Origin: Dactylonectria macrodidyma
Taxonomy: Eukaryota > Ascomycota > Sordariomycetes > Hypocreales > Nectriaceae
Direction of reading: 5' to 3'
NCBI GenBank assembly: GCA_020744425.1
Contig: JAGMUV010000021.1
Span: 806,001-870,000, forward strand
Length of the DNA stretch: 64,000 nt
Both the position numbers and the translations under genes were made by a program. Below the pieces are notes generated by a model. That model was given only the letters and a program-made list of their open reading frames with translations, did no database searches and was not told the DNA's origin. Shown here in pieces: positions 21,071-31,980 of this stretch; position 1 is the first letter of the stretch; every line of letters starts with the position of its first letter.

Positions 21071-21975
21071 AGGTAGGCGGGAGCGGCATCTTAGGTCAAA
21101 TTAAGGGGTTACTAGTACGAGACTGAAGACGCACTTGCTCGTTCAACTGCACATAGTGAATGAAAGAAGGACGAAGGGGGTCTCAAAGGCCGCAGATGCC
21201 TTCCTCCCAGGGAGGGCTCCGTTAAATCCTCCGCGGAGGCTTTTGGAAATTAGGGCTTATCTGACTTAAATGACTTGCGATTGCCTGAAGTTATCCAGGC
21301 TGAAACTTTCAGTTTGCCCGCTTGCGCTATAGTATATACTGTATGTAACTTCCTATATCATGAATTACTGTCTACTAGATGACGAAATGCCGAACGAAAC
21401 CGACCGAGCGGACATTAGGATTCCCCCGTCCTGGCCGAAATGCTAACCAAATTTGGGACAGCATAATAATTCTGCCTATTGTGTAGGAAGATAAGTTCGT
21501 ATTAGCCGTAGCTAAATATCCGTGAGATTGCACGGGCGCCTGGCCTTCCCTGCAAGAATAGTAATCACTCCGATGGGAAGTAATCACGCCGCTATATGAA
21601 ACGGCACTTGCCAGCTAACTTCGAGAATGGGACGAATCAGGTACTCCGAGGTTTCCGAATCGCCTTAGCTCTGATCGACCTTGCGGGCGTAGGACGCCAA
21701 TAATGAGGGCCAAATGAGGAACCCGAAACTGTCTACGATTTTAAGTTTGACCATAATCTCTTCTCGAGGTGGCGCATAGAAGAAATTAGCCACTAGGAGG
21801 ATCATCCACATCGATGTCACATTGAATCGGTGCTGCAACATGACTGGGATTTTAGAAGTAACTCGATTTGCTTAAATACCACATATTTGTGTCAGCCATC
21901 CTTTTGCCTTTTGGCCAGCCTCTTGCTTCCATCCTTCATCTTCCTTTCCCACCAAGTCACTCCTTAAACACTTCC
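21071..21975. other. Intergenic, upstream of the GH17 gene
   Basis: Holds the second palindromic motif (21224-21250). No other gene supported. Confidence 0.45.
21224..21250 (+). promoter_or_regulatory. CCTCCGCGGAGG palindrome with TTTTGGAAAT tail (copy 2 of 3)
   Basis: The motif is AAATCCTCCGCGGAGGCTTT followed by TGGAAAT. It lies about 560 bp upstream of the minus-strand SDR start and 730 bp upstream of the GH17 start, so it could serve either divergent gene. It contains TCCGCGGA. Confidence 0.5.
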
Positions 21976-22597
21976 ATGCATCCGATTAGTCTCTCGCTTT
22001 TATCATGGCTAGCCCTGGGCGTTGCCGGGCAGGAGATGCCCGAAGGCATCTTGGGCTTCAACTCGGGAGCGACCAAATCCGATACGGACCCGAAAGATCA
22101 GTCCGATTTTGAGAAAGAGTTCAAGACTGCTCAGGGGCTTCGGGGATCTCCTGGAATTTTCAACAGTGTGCGACTTTACACCATGATCCAGGCGGGCACC
22201 ACGAACGATCCAATCTCGGCGTTTCCCGCCGCTCTTGCAACGAACACCTCGATGTTACTTGGAATATGGTGTTCTGGCACTGGCACCATCGAAAACGAGC
22301 TTACCGCGATGAGTAACGCAATCAATACGTATGGCCAGCGATTCGCCGACCTCGTTGTGGGTATTTCCGTCGGCAGCGAGGACCTGTACCGCAGCTCCGA
22401 GTCGGGCGTGGAGAACGACGCTGGACTGGGACAGGGGCCGGACATCATGGTGCGGTTCGTACGCCAGGTTCGTTCCGCCATCAACGGTACAATCCTGGGC
22501 AACAAGCCCGTTGGACATGTGGATACATGGAGCGCATTTGCAAATGAAAGCAACCGCGACGTCATCGACGAACTCGACTGGCTTGGCACCGACCTAT

Positions 22598-24839
22598 CCC
22601 ATCGAGTGCGGATGGACCCCATTTTCGCCAAGGCCAAAATACCCACTCTTATACCCACTTTTACTCCGCACTTCAATCAGTACATGACGAAACATCATTT
22701 GCACCTATGTTTTCTTACCTGCTGTCACCACCAAAACCGTCATTTTGTTCAATGCTGCGATGTCTTCTAGTGATTCTGATGCTTCTGATGCCTCCGGTGC
22801 CTCCAGGGCTTCCGTACGGAGCTGTATTGTGGTTGAGATCCTTCCTGAAGACCTCGCTGTCGCCTGCACTGCCGACTGTACGCCGGAGCGGTGCGATAAC
22901 AGCACAGTCCGGCCCCACGAACCTCCGGCTGTCGAGCGCGGGCCGCCGGGCTCCTTCGTACCCTTTGACGTACCGACCCGGCCCCGAGAGATACGGGAGC
23001 TGCCGGCAGCCCCGCTTGACCTATTCCTCCGGTACGTTCCCCGGGGCCTTATTGAGCGGTGGGTGCAATGGACGAATGCAGCGCCGTTATCTAAGGAAGG
23101 TCCCCGGGCTAAACGGTCAAGAGTGTATGATCGGAGGAAGACTTCTGTAGATGAGATTTACCTCTTCTTAGGAATCCTGCTTTATATGGGGATACATAGC
23201 GAACCTCAAATATCAAGATATTGGTCAACTCAACAGCAAAAGGAGGATCCTATCTATCTATTCACCCGGTTTATCTCCCGGGACCGCTTCCAAAGTCTGC
23301 TCCGGCAGCTACGTATCTTTGATACCTCTGAATTCCAGCCCAGCCAGTCAGGAGGTCAACGCCAGGCCCGGGCCCAAGCCCCCGCCCAAGCCGGAATGCC
23401 AGATATATACCGGAAGGTTAATGAGTGGTCAGCCCATATCCAGGAGACTGGGGATTCCTTCTATACAGCCGGCTCCGACCTTACCGTTGACGAGGCTATG
23501 GTCCGGTTTACGGGCCGGTCCCTAGAGACGACGACAATACCGACGAAGCCGATCCCAACCGGCTTCAAGGTCTGGATCCTTGCCCAATCGGGCTACTGCC
23601 TCCGGTGGCTCTGGCACGTACACGGAAAGGGCCCATACGGACTAGTCCCTCAGGCCCGGCCGGCAGGCAGCAAGGCTGGAGCAGCTGCCGCAAAGTGGGA
23701 CCCGTTAACGCCAACGCAACGGGTTGTAACGACACTTATTACCCTACTTCCGGCTGCAGTCTACCACGTATTCCTAGACAATCTCTTTGCTTCCGTACGG
23801 CTTCTCCGGGCCCTCCGGAAGCAGCAGGTCGGAGCTTCCGGGACCTGCCGGAAAGACAGTGGGATAGATAAGATCCTCATCGCCGAGAAGGAAGCAGAAG
23901 GCCAGGGTATTCCTTGGGGTCAGATCCATTGCATCCCTACCTTAGATGGGGAGGTATGGTATTGCAAACTGCTTTCTATAGATATCTCCATACTGATCAA
24001 TTTGTCTCTTCATAGGTCAACCAATTCACCTGGAAGGATAACGCCCTTGTCCTCTTCTTGACAACCGTCTTCCGAGACGGCCGGGAGGTTATCCGTCTCC
24101 GGCGCCGGCCGGCCGGAAGCTCTGCTGGAAAGCGGGCTGCCCGGAAAGAAGCCTTCGGCCCAGACGTCCGGAAGAACCTCCCGGTGCCTGAGGCAATTGA
24201 TAAATATAACCATAAGATGAATGGGGTTGATATTAGTGACCAGATGAGGTCCTATTATCAATATAACCGCCCTATTCGTCGAGGAGGCTGGCAGGCACTT
24301 GCTTGGAATTTCCTACTAGAAGTGATCGTTGTAAATAGCTTCTTCCTGCAGCTCTGGGGTAAGCCCGAGTGGCAAAAGGTTAAGACCCAGTATCAATGGC
24401 GGCGACTGCTTGCATCCCAGCTTATTCAACAGTTTGGACCATTAGCAGGAGGTCGAAGACTTTCACGACCTCAACGGGCTTCAGATAAGAGGAAAACATC
24501 TATTCCTTGGCAGCACCATCGCAAGGGATCAAGGGGGGTTAACTCGCCTTGCACCTATTGCGGCAGGAGGAAGAAACGCCAGGCTCTAAGTGAGGTATCT
24601 AGGAATAGCCTCACTCAACAGCCGCAACAGCGAAAAAAGACTCGAAAAGGCTGCTTAGACTGTAACGTACCGCTATGTACTGATGGAGATTGTTGGTACC
24701 TCTGGCACACCCAAAATCTATAGAGGAATCGAGGTACCCTGAATCTTAGCATATGATTCGATTATTCTAGTGGTCCCATAAGCCCTGATTGGCTTTACCC
24801 CGCCCTTGGCGAAAATGGGGTCCATCCGCACTCGATGGG
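22598..24839 (+). mobile_element. Complete piggyBac-like transposon with 36-bp perfect TIRs and AT target duplication
   Basis: The left end CCCATCGAGTGCGGATGGAC... is repeated as its exact reverse complement at the right end for 36 bp (22598-22633 and 24804-24839). AT flanks both sides (22596-22597 and 24840-24841), and deleting one copy with the element restores the GH17 frame. The element is 2242 bp and holds one transposase gene in the same direction as the host gene. Perfect TIR identity and an intact transposase suggest recent mobility. Confidence 0.88.
22760..24723 (+). CDS. piggyBac-family transposase (DDE_Tnp_1_7)
   Basis: Two exons, join(22760..23953, 24016..24723), give 633 aa; the 62-bp intron has GTATGG and TAG borders and phase 0. 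The start is the ATG of MSSSDSDASDASGASRAS, an acidic Ser-rich leader. The core begins with PLDLFLRYVPRGLIERWVQW and YLFLGILLYMGIHSEPQISR. The three catalytic Asp are in LTVDEAMVRFTGRS (near residue 243), YHVFLDNLFAS (near 339) and KMNGVDISDQMRSYY (near 469). A C-terminal Cys/His cluster (CTYCGRRKKR ... CLDC ... CTDGDCWYLWH) matches the zinc-binding domain of piggyBac transposases. No stop or frameshift is present, so it may be active. Confidence 0.9.
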
Positions 24840-25290
24840 ATACCCTTACTACGAGCAAGATAGGGGCAACTCGTTCAGCAACACCACGAATCTTTTTGAC
24901 TACATATACAACTCGTCCTTTGCCTTTGCCGGTGACAAACCCGTCTGGGTTACCGAAACCGGATATCCTGTGTCCGGGCCCGATTCTGGAGAGGCGGTAG
25001 CCAGTGTCTCGAATGCCGCGGAATACTGGCAAATTGTTGGGTGCGATAGGTTGTTTGGGCGAGTGAACACCTGGTGGTACAATCTCAGGGACTCGAACCC
25101 TGCCATTACGGAAAAATTTGGCATCACCGAGGATCTCAGCACGACGGCCAGGTTCAACCTGACTTGTGCCCTTGACAGCGGAGCTCCTGCTGCCATCAAT
25201 TTGCAGTCCGGTGCGGCTTTGTCCAAGCAAGGTGGGGTTTTCTGTGCTGTCACCATGGGCTTGCTCACTTTGTGGGCCACATTGTGGTAG

Positions 25291-26633
25291 TTTTAATTTT
25301 CCTGTCATTCAATCTCTAGAAACACATTCAGCCAAATGCCCACAGGCAATTTAATATAAGAAGCCGCGGGTTGCCAAGTCTTCTCAAAGATTCAATAATT
25401 GATCTATTCGACAAAATTCCCTGATAAAGATGATTATTGCCAAGACTTATGGGCTGATATCCTGACCCGTTGTACGAATGAAGAGCGGACTCACGCGATT
25501 GGGAAGCTGGCGGTCCATCTGTGTATTGATTAGAAGAATTCCGCCCCCGGCAACTGTGGTGCTATACGATGGTCGCCGTGGCACAGCTGTAAGAACTTCC
25601 TAGCCTCTCCATTAGTGACTGGCTGCTGATAGTACACAACAAGTGAGTTTGAAGGTCCTATGACTTGTCTGTTCCAAGGTCCCGTAATTTGGAACCCGGG
25701 CCCACAGCCGTGGGTGCGGGAGTCACAGTCAAATATTACCTTTCTTGTTTTGGAGGTAAACCGGGCCGAGCGCACGAGAAGAGGAGAGCACGACTACCTA
25801 TATAGACGAACGAAGGAAAATAAGATACGCTTTTAGTACATAATAAAGGATCGGGCATCACCGCCGCCTCTACCTCCGCGAAAGGGGCAATATATCGTTA
25901 AGTATATAAGGAGTAAACTTGAGGAAAAATTAGATAGAAAGCTAAGTTTATAAGATAAAGTTAGGGGTATTCTCTTTAAGCCTAGGGAGACTTAATAAGA
26001 TCTATAAGTAATATATAAACTCGATAAACTCTAAGTTAACTTAAGTAAATTACTGTTTAGTAAATTACATTAATAGAACTCTACTTAAAAGAGGTTTTAT
26101 ATTATCTCACGCCTTACTAACTAAGGTTATGTAAGATGCCTTCTGAAGAGAATGAGGGACACAAATTTATAGCTGTTAGGTTGTAAGTAGGTGTCATGTT
26201 GTTAAATAGTGGCAAAAGGAAGCTTATGGAAGTAGCTTGAAAGGCTGATAAATATTATTATTAAAGATGACAGTTATCACCTATTGCCACAGGCTTAGCA
26301 AGCAGCTTCTAGTTGATTCCATATAGCACAGAAAAGACATATAGAGCTTGCTCCAAAACCTCAAGCAGCAAGTGGGGACAGAAGTCACAAAAAAAAAACA
26401 CATGAATACAAGCAATTCACCCCAACATCTGACACATGTTGGTGTCAGATTAATCTCTGCCCGTCTATCTCAAGGCCTTAAGCTTACTATAAATACTCTC
26501 TCCAGTGGCACGCTGGTGGCTCGACCGGCTCCCGTTGGTGTGGCCGTTCAGGCACGTGACAGGTTAAGATAGTAATCTATTAGAAGTTTCGTAGTACAGG
26601 TATTACGAGCCTAGATTGTCCAGAGTGTCTAAT
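25291..26633. other. Gene-poor, largely AT-rich stretch
   Basis: An 81-codon minus-strand frame at 25530-25775 (VTNGEARKFLQLCHGDHRIA) is the only protein-like sequence and has no recognised family. From about 25800 to 26600 the DNA is strongly AT-rich. No element identified. Confidence 0.45.
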
Positions 26634-26758
26634 TGGGTATGTGTATGTTCTTACTTGCATTAAGTCCCCGCTCTAAGTCCCTGTACACCCTTTATACTAA
26701 AGTAGTTAGAAGGATATTCCTATAGTAATCACACACTATATACACACCCAGCTACCCA
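26634..26758. repeat. 125-bp LTR-like repeat with TGGGT/ACCCA ends (copy 1)
   Basis: The unit begins TGGGTATGTGTATG and ends CAGCTACCCA. It is the same length and closely similar to 55986-56110, sharing blocks such as AAGTCCCCGCTCT, AGTCCCTGTACACCCTTTAT and AGAAGGATATT. In both places it is followed by a family-B LTR in the same order. Confidence 0.7.
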
Positions 26759-26834
26759 AATACATATTATTACAACAATGTCACAATCCAACACAGGCCT
26801 TATTCCACCACCCGAGGGTCAATCCAACATAAAC

Positions 26835-27046
26835 TGTAGGATTGACCCCTTATGTAGCGGCATAAGACTTGAATTTGCATAACCTCTAGTACACTGATAT
26901 CCTAACCTTAGTTAGATGACGATAAAACCCCTCCTGAGAAAAAAGGGGGCCGGAGGGATCCCTGATGAGTACAATCATTAAATCTTGGGCTCCACATCGT
27001 AGTAATCCCTATTAGCTTGATCGAATGTGCCGTACGCAATCCAGCA
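26835..27046 (+). mobile_element. LTR-like unit, family B (copy 1, plus orientation)
   Basis: It starts TGTAGGATTGACCCC and ends AATCCAGCA, matching the ends of the longer copy at 56152-56612 (TGTTGGATTGACCCC ... GATCCAACA), with shared internal blocks GATGATAAAACCCC-like and GGGGGCCGGAGG. A short inverted copy of its own first 20 bp lies just before it (26808-26831). It lacks about 250 bp present in the 56-kb copy. Confidence 0.65.
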
Positions 27047-27481
27047 TAAACTTTATATGCGCCCTAACACGGACTAAGGCGGCTGTTTCAAACGCCGAAA
27101 CTCCGCAATCTTTGCTGCTACTAGTCCGTTCATGCCGAGTGGGATAAGTTCAATGCTTGGGTTATTAAGCAGCGTTTTTTTCCCGAGGGCAAAGTTCCGA
27201 AGAAGGTTTGTCCCCCCAACCGAGGAAATCATGCTTGTGCTGGTCTTCTATTGCATTCGCCGCTGGGATAGAGGTGACAGGGGCGGTAATTAGGGGCCCC
27301 GCAAGCATAAAGTCTTAAATCGTATGCTTTATTGTAGAGAAGTCAATGTTTCTTATAAGTACTGCATGGAGGATGCTCCCACTTTGAGAGAATCATCCAA
27401 CACGTCAGACTTTCTTTACAACACTCCAGTCTTCGCACCAACTCTTACTACTACCGTCCTCAAGACAACACAAACATCAAC
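27047..27481. other. Promoter region of the SnoaL-like gene
   Basis: No coding sequence. The pyrimidine-rich, CA-rich stretch immediately before the ATG (near 27440-27480) looks like a fungal 5' leader. Confidence 0.4.
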
Positions 27482-27973
27482 ATGCGGGCCTCTGGACTCC
27501 TCACTCTCTGTGTCAGCGCCCTCGCCTGGGCCGGCACTGCAGCCAGCTTCTCCGTGCGGCCCCAAGCGCGTGTGCCCAACTGCCCACCCCGGCCTGCCAC
27601 CCTTTCGCAGCAGCGCGCCATCCTGGGCCAGTTCATGCAGGCCTTCTACGTCGAACGCAACGCCACCAAGGCCCTGCTCAACCACGTGTCCGAGGACTAC
27701 ATCCAGCACAACCCCAACGCCCTCTCGGGCAGGCAGAACACGCTCGAGGTGCTGGCGCCCGTTCTAGGGTCAGGCGCCCTCAACTTCACTCTCCTGCGCC
27801 AGGCGTTTGACAACAATGTTGCCTTTATTCACTACCGCATGGACCTTGCGGCGGGAGGAGAGCCTTCGGCGGTTGTCGACGTCTTCAGGTTCGACGGGAC
27901 TTGCATCATGGAGCATTGGGATGTGATTCAGACGCGCGATCCCAGCTCGATCAACCCCCTGGCGCTTTTCTAA
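27482..27973 (+). CDS. Secreted SnoaL-like (NTF2-fold) domain protein
   Basis: Single exon, 163 aa. The N-terminal MRASGLLTLCVSALAWAGTA is a signal peptide. The domain follows: RAILGQFMQAFYVERNATKA, HVSEDYIQHNPNALSGRQNT, VAFIHYRMDLAAGG, and AVVDVFRFDGTCIMEHWDVI before a short C-terminus. The pattern 'DYIQHNP...G...E.....V..H......G.....DVFR.....I.EHWDV' is that of the SnoaL-like polyketide cyclase/NTF2 superfamily found in many small fungal secreted proteins. No catalytic role can be assigned. GC is much higher than in the flanks, and the gene is framed by two inverted family-B LTR-like repeats. Confidence 0.85.
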   Translation: MRASGLLTLCVSALAWAGTAASFSVRPQARVPNCPPRPATLSQQRAILGQFMQAFYVERNATKALLNHVSEDYIQHNPNALSGRQNTLEVLAPVLGSGALNFTLLRQAFDNNVAFIHYRMDLAAGGEPSAVVDVFRFDGTCIMEHWDVIQTRDPSSINPLALF

Positions 27974-27999
27974 GCGTCTTTTTTGGCAGCTCGCATAAG

Positions 28000-28205
28000 T
28001 GTTGGATCCAATACGGTTAATTAGATCAAGCTGATAGGGATCAATACGTTGTGCAGCCCGAGATGATGATTGTCTTGATCAAGGACGCCCCCGGCCCCCT
28101 CTTTTCTCGAGAGGGGTTTTCTAGTCATCTGACAAAGGCTAGGATATCGGTGTATCAGAGGTTTATGCAAATTCGGGTCTTATGCCGCCACACGAGGGGT
28201 CAGCT
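28000..28205 (-). mobile_element. LTR-like unit, family B (copy 2, minus orientation, truncated)
   Basis: Reading on the plus strand it starts TGTTGGATCCAATACGG, the reverse complement of the 3' end of the 56-kb copy, and continues with GGCCCCCTCTTTTCTCGAG, AGGATATCGGTGTATCAGAG and TCTTATGCCGCCAC blocks matching the reverse complement of copy 1. It fades after about 28205. It begins 27 bp after the stop of the SnoaL-like gene. Confidence 0.65.
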
Positions 28206-31062
28206 AAAGAGACTCCGTTTACTATGTACTTAGAAGGATCTCGATCGATAGGACGATAGCTCTCCTACTTAGAGGGCATCTCCTCAAAGTTCATTCTATG
28301 TAGATATTCTGAGCTACTTATTTTGCTCAGATAGACTTTGGGAGAGAATTAGAGAGAATTAGAAGTTATAGAAAATACAATTCAGCTGTCTGTGTCAAGC
28401 TCCGATGTATGTGCTGCAACGAATGAGCTACAGCGTTAAAGCGATACGAGCTAGGCGGCGAATTCTCCCACTGAAAATCCCCAAGAAGGTCTGTCTATCT
28501 CACCCTAGATGTATTAAGAATGTCAATGACGTTTTGCGCCTAGCCTAGTATAGTCAATGGAATATCGCTGTCAGTCGATAACTGACAATAGTGGGCGGAG
28601 TGGTGGCGGCAGGAAGTTTAACGACTATTGGATCCCGATGATCTCTCAACCCTCTACACCCGCTGTCAGGATGGGGCGTAGCTAGGGAGCCGAATGATGA
28701 AGATAAATCAGCAGATAACGCTCATATCTGGAGTGGATAAGGAGAGTGAGGGGAATGCTTGGCTTGGCCCTGAACATTATAAGAGAGACCTAGATCCTCC
28801 GATAAGAGCAGAAGAACAGATCAGATTCACTCTCATATTTGACAATATTGAACGCATTCACTAGAGCAACGCCATGATCTAAGGCTGTGGCTATGGGATA
28901 TAAATCATCGTGGAGCTGCGGCAGTTCTGTGAGTTGCCTGACTACCCAGCTAAAATTATTGTTCATTCTCGTCGATGAGAATCGCAGCAGCAATTTGGAA
29001 AATCTGTTACACCACAAATTTGGAAAAGAGATTTAGTGAACCGGTCAGTCTTATGTATGCTGTCAAACAGTAACAAGGCTTCTTGATAGAGAGCCGGTAG
29101 CTGGATAGCCGACTTTAGTGGTCATGTTAGCTGCTTGCTTTAGCGTTAAACGCCAAGCGATCCCTTTACATAGGACGAGGGTCATATAACTACTTATCTA
29201 GGCCTACGCAACGCGCCGTCTGGAGCAAAATTCAACGGGAAAATTGGCTAATCAGAGGACAGGGTTGTCAGGTTGTCGTGGCTCGCAGACGGTGACTTAT
29301 CAGAGAGGGCTTGGTTGTGTCAGGGTGGTGGTACTCGGGGGCTCAAAGTCTAGGGTAGTCTTGGACTGATGCTCTTAGAGACTGCAGCGGCATTCGCCCT
29401 GGCAGTTCTTTCTTAGGGTACTTAATCGGGATATTGAACAAGTCTGACTTCGGAATGCCGCAGATGACCTCGTCTTGGTCAGCTTGGCGACATGCACTTT
29501 GTAAGGGTTTGACAAGGTCAAATATTGCGATTCCACATGGCAATAATGTCGTCGGCCCGCGGCGACTTACCGGCGCAAAGCGCAAGTGTCAGGATGTCAG
29601 AGCAGCCAGTTGAAATGAGACCATAGTTCGTTGCTAACACGCTGTTTCGATGAGGGCGTCGTTCTCCACAACTTCAGTAGCGTTACAGCGGACAAGATGG
29701 ATCTCGGGTGCCATCTCACTGGTGCTGAAGCCTGCAGTGCCAAGGAATAATCCAAAGAACTCTCAGCCATTCTAGTATATGCGAGGTGAAGCAATGTGAG
29801 GCCTGTACAGGTGCTGTCAATGTTAAGGTGGAGAGATTATAGTCCGCTTCGTGGCGTTTAAAACGACGAGAATTGGGGGAATCCTTACGAAAAAAGCTGG
29901 GGGAAGGCTGCCCTTTCGCAAAATTGAAAGTGGGGGCGCTCAATTTCATGCGGGGCTTGTGATTGGTCAGTGGCTGAGGAGAAAACCCCTGATTTTTCGC
30001 ATTGGGTGTGGACATGTTACTAACGACGCCGATGGTTGAAGCTTGTTCTGTGAGCTAGCTGTGGTGTGGCCCCTGCAGTCCCTGTCGTCGGGCACATCCG
30101 TGACAACGCCAGAGAAAGGGCCCGTTTTGGGAAGATAACTTGCCACAGTTCGGGCTTCTCAAGGTCGAGGTGGCAGTACTGATAGGACACCTGAGCTCTA
30201 TGAGTGTTGAGTCCCTCTGATCTGGCGTTGCTTTGCCTCTACATCGCAGTCACGGTTTACTTACATCAACATACAACACAGGTGTAGAGATGTCTCTTAC
30301 ATCCTACTTTGCGTATCAAGGGGACTTGCCCATGCGACAGCCTAGTTAAGGGGGGCCATCGGGCTAACAATTCGGCCGAGGACATGACGGCTTGGTCATG
30401 TCTGCTGAATCGCGTTTGACGCCGGCCTTGGTCTTGTTAGCCATTCTGTAATTTCAACACTTCGATAGGCTGCGGCGGAGCTGCATCGATGAGTAATGCA
30501 AATCGGATTAATTACTGTTATACAGATTAGTAAAGGCGTAAAAACATCAGGTGGTTGCGTAGCATCTACCGTCTGAATGCCGAGTGAAAACCACCCTAGT
30601 AGCGGCCTAGAAAACCCAAATCGAAACTAGAAGCCGCATGGATTGGAAATGCATGTTTAATTGGCAGATGAAGGATACTTACTACTGGTAGGAGCAAAGT
30701 ATCTTTGTCATGAAAAGCCTGCTGAAGAGTACTTGGCTACAAACATCAAGGAATAGCTCCCTTTCACGTGCAAATAGAGACTCCGCACACTGACACTTCC
30801 GCCACCCTGGGCCCTGGGGACCTGTAGGGACCAGTTGGGCGGCAACCAGATAGCCTTGCGGACTTGTCAAATCATGTGCCTGAATTTGGGAAATTCTGGA
30901 ATAGCCTACCGATAGAGGCCCAGCAGGCCTTTTTTTCTCGCTTTTATAAAAGGGACTTGCTCCTCTCGGCTTCTGAAATACGACTCCTATCACACTTGCC
31001 TCATCCAGTTATCCAACCCACTTCAACATCTACATCTACTTTTCACCAGCCAACATCTCACC
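28206..31062. other. Long gene-free stretch before the SDR gene
   Basis: Several minus-strand frames are mildly protein-like (28790-29017; 29343-29585, AIFDLVKPLQSACRQADQDE; 29716-30015) but share no recognised domain and do not splice together convincingly. The last 150 bp are a typical leader with CATC/CAAC runs before the ATG at 31063. Confidence 0.4.
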
Positions 31063-31980
31063 ATGGTATCATTCAATCCCGAAAAGGATATACCCGAACT
31101 CTCTGGAAAGGTGATCCTCGTCACAGGAGGAAACACGGGTCTGGGCCTCGAGACCATTCTACAGCTCTCCAAACACCACCCCGCGCACATCTACCTCGCC
31201 GCCAGATCGGAAGAAAAGGCCAAGAATGCCATCGAGGAGGTCCGAAGCAAGGTTTCCAAAGCCCCGCCCATTTCCTTCATCAAACTCGATCTTGGGTCGT
31301 TTGCGAGCATTAAGGCGGCCGCCGCGTCGTTTACTGCTTCATCTGATCGACTGGACATCTTGATCAACAATGCCGGAATCATGGCCACGCCAGAAGGTCT
31401 TACCGAGGATGGATACGAGATCCAGTTTGGAACTAACCACTTGGGGCCTGCGCTCTTCACAAAGCTGCTCCTGCCGACGCTCAAGGCAACCGCGGCTAAG
31501 AAGCCCTCAGACGTGAGAGTCATCTTCCTCTCCTCCAAGCTGGAAAGCACGGCGCCCAAGGACTCCTATTACCTCGACAAGGCCAAGACGACGATGCCGC
31601 AACTCTCGACCTGGGCGCGATACGGCATGTCCAAGCTCGCCAACCTGCACCACAGTGAGGCGCTCGCAAAGCACAACCCGGACATCAAGGTCATCTCGAT
31701 CCACCCAGGCGTCGTCGCCACAAACCTCGCCAGCTCCTTCTTCGGCAGCAACAACTTCCTCATGGCGGGTGCCGTCAGGCTCGTTCTCGGGCTCATGTCT
31801 GTGAGCGTGGAAAAGGGCGCCTTGAACTCGCTCTGGACTGCCACTTATAAGGACGCCAAGTCTGGAGAGCACTACCACCCCGTCGGTGTTACTGGAAAGG
31901 GCTCGAAGTTGAGCAAAGACGAAAAGGTTCGAGACCAGCTGTGGGATTGGACTGAGAAGGAACTCAATGCGTATGTTTAG
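31063..31980 (+). CDS. Short-chain dehydrogenase/reductase (retinol dehydrogenase-like)
   Basis: Single exon of 305 aa, intact. The cofactor motif is TGGNTGLG at residues 21-28, NNAG at 102-105, SSK with the catalytic Ser near 157-158, and YGMSK at 187-191. NHLGPALFTKLLLPTLK and SIHPGVVATNLA are typical of the retinol dehydrogenase/WW-domain oxidoreductase-like fungal SDR subgroup. It should use NADP(H) to interconvert a carbonyl and an alcohol; substrate unknown. GC is high and there is no RIP damage, unlike the SDR at 19.7 kb, to which it is only distantly related. Confidence 0.88.
   Translation: MVSFNPEKDIPELSGKVILVTGGNTGLGLETILQLSKHHPAHIYLAARSEEKAKNAIEEVRSKVSKAPPISFIKLDLGSFASIKAAAASFTASSDRLDILINNAGIMATPEGLTEDGYEIQFGTNHLGPALFTKLLLPTLKATAAKKPSDVRVIFLSSKLESTAPKDSYYLDKAKTTMPQLSTWARYGMSKLANLHHSEALAKHNPDIKVISIHPGVVATNLASSFFGSNNFLMAGAVRLVLGLMSVSVEKGALNSLWTATYKDAKSGEHYHPVGVTGKGSKLSKDEKVRDQLWDWTEKELNAYV

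Larger units (their letters stand above)
21976..25290 (+). pseudogene. eglC: GPI-anchored GH17 glucan endo-1,3-beta-glucosidase, split by a transposon
   Basis: The two halves, 21976..22597 and 24842..25290, together make one open frame of 356 codons without introns. A signal peptide (MHPISLSLLSWLALGVAGQ) precedes the start of the barrel, EGILGFNSGATKSD. The acid/base Glu is in VVGISVGSEDLYR, and the nucleophile Glu in WVTETGYPVSG lies in the second half. The C-terminus (GAALSKQGGVFCAVTMGLLT) is a GPI-attachment signal. The family remodels beta-1,3-glucan at the cell wall. A complete piggyBac-like element sits between GTDL and YPYYEQDRGN; removal of the element and one AT copy rejoins the frame exactly, so the insertion looks young. 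The eglC-type assignment rests on architecture. Confidence 0.85.

Noticed and set aside
22595..24842. TA as the target duplication of the piggyBac-like element
   Set aside because: TA also flanks both sides, but removing one TA would break the GH17 frame, whereas removing one AT restores it.
25530..25775. 81-codon minus-strand frame
   Set aside because: Mildly protein-like but without a domain or intron structure; not enough to call a gene.
27324..27767. 147-codon forward frame overlapping the SnoaL-like gene
   Set aside because: Ser/Pro-rich shadow frame; the overlapping frame has a signal peptide and a recognisable fold.
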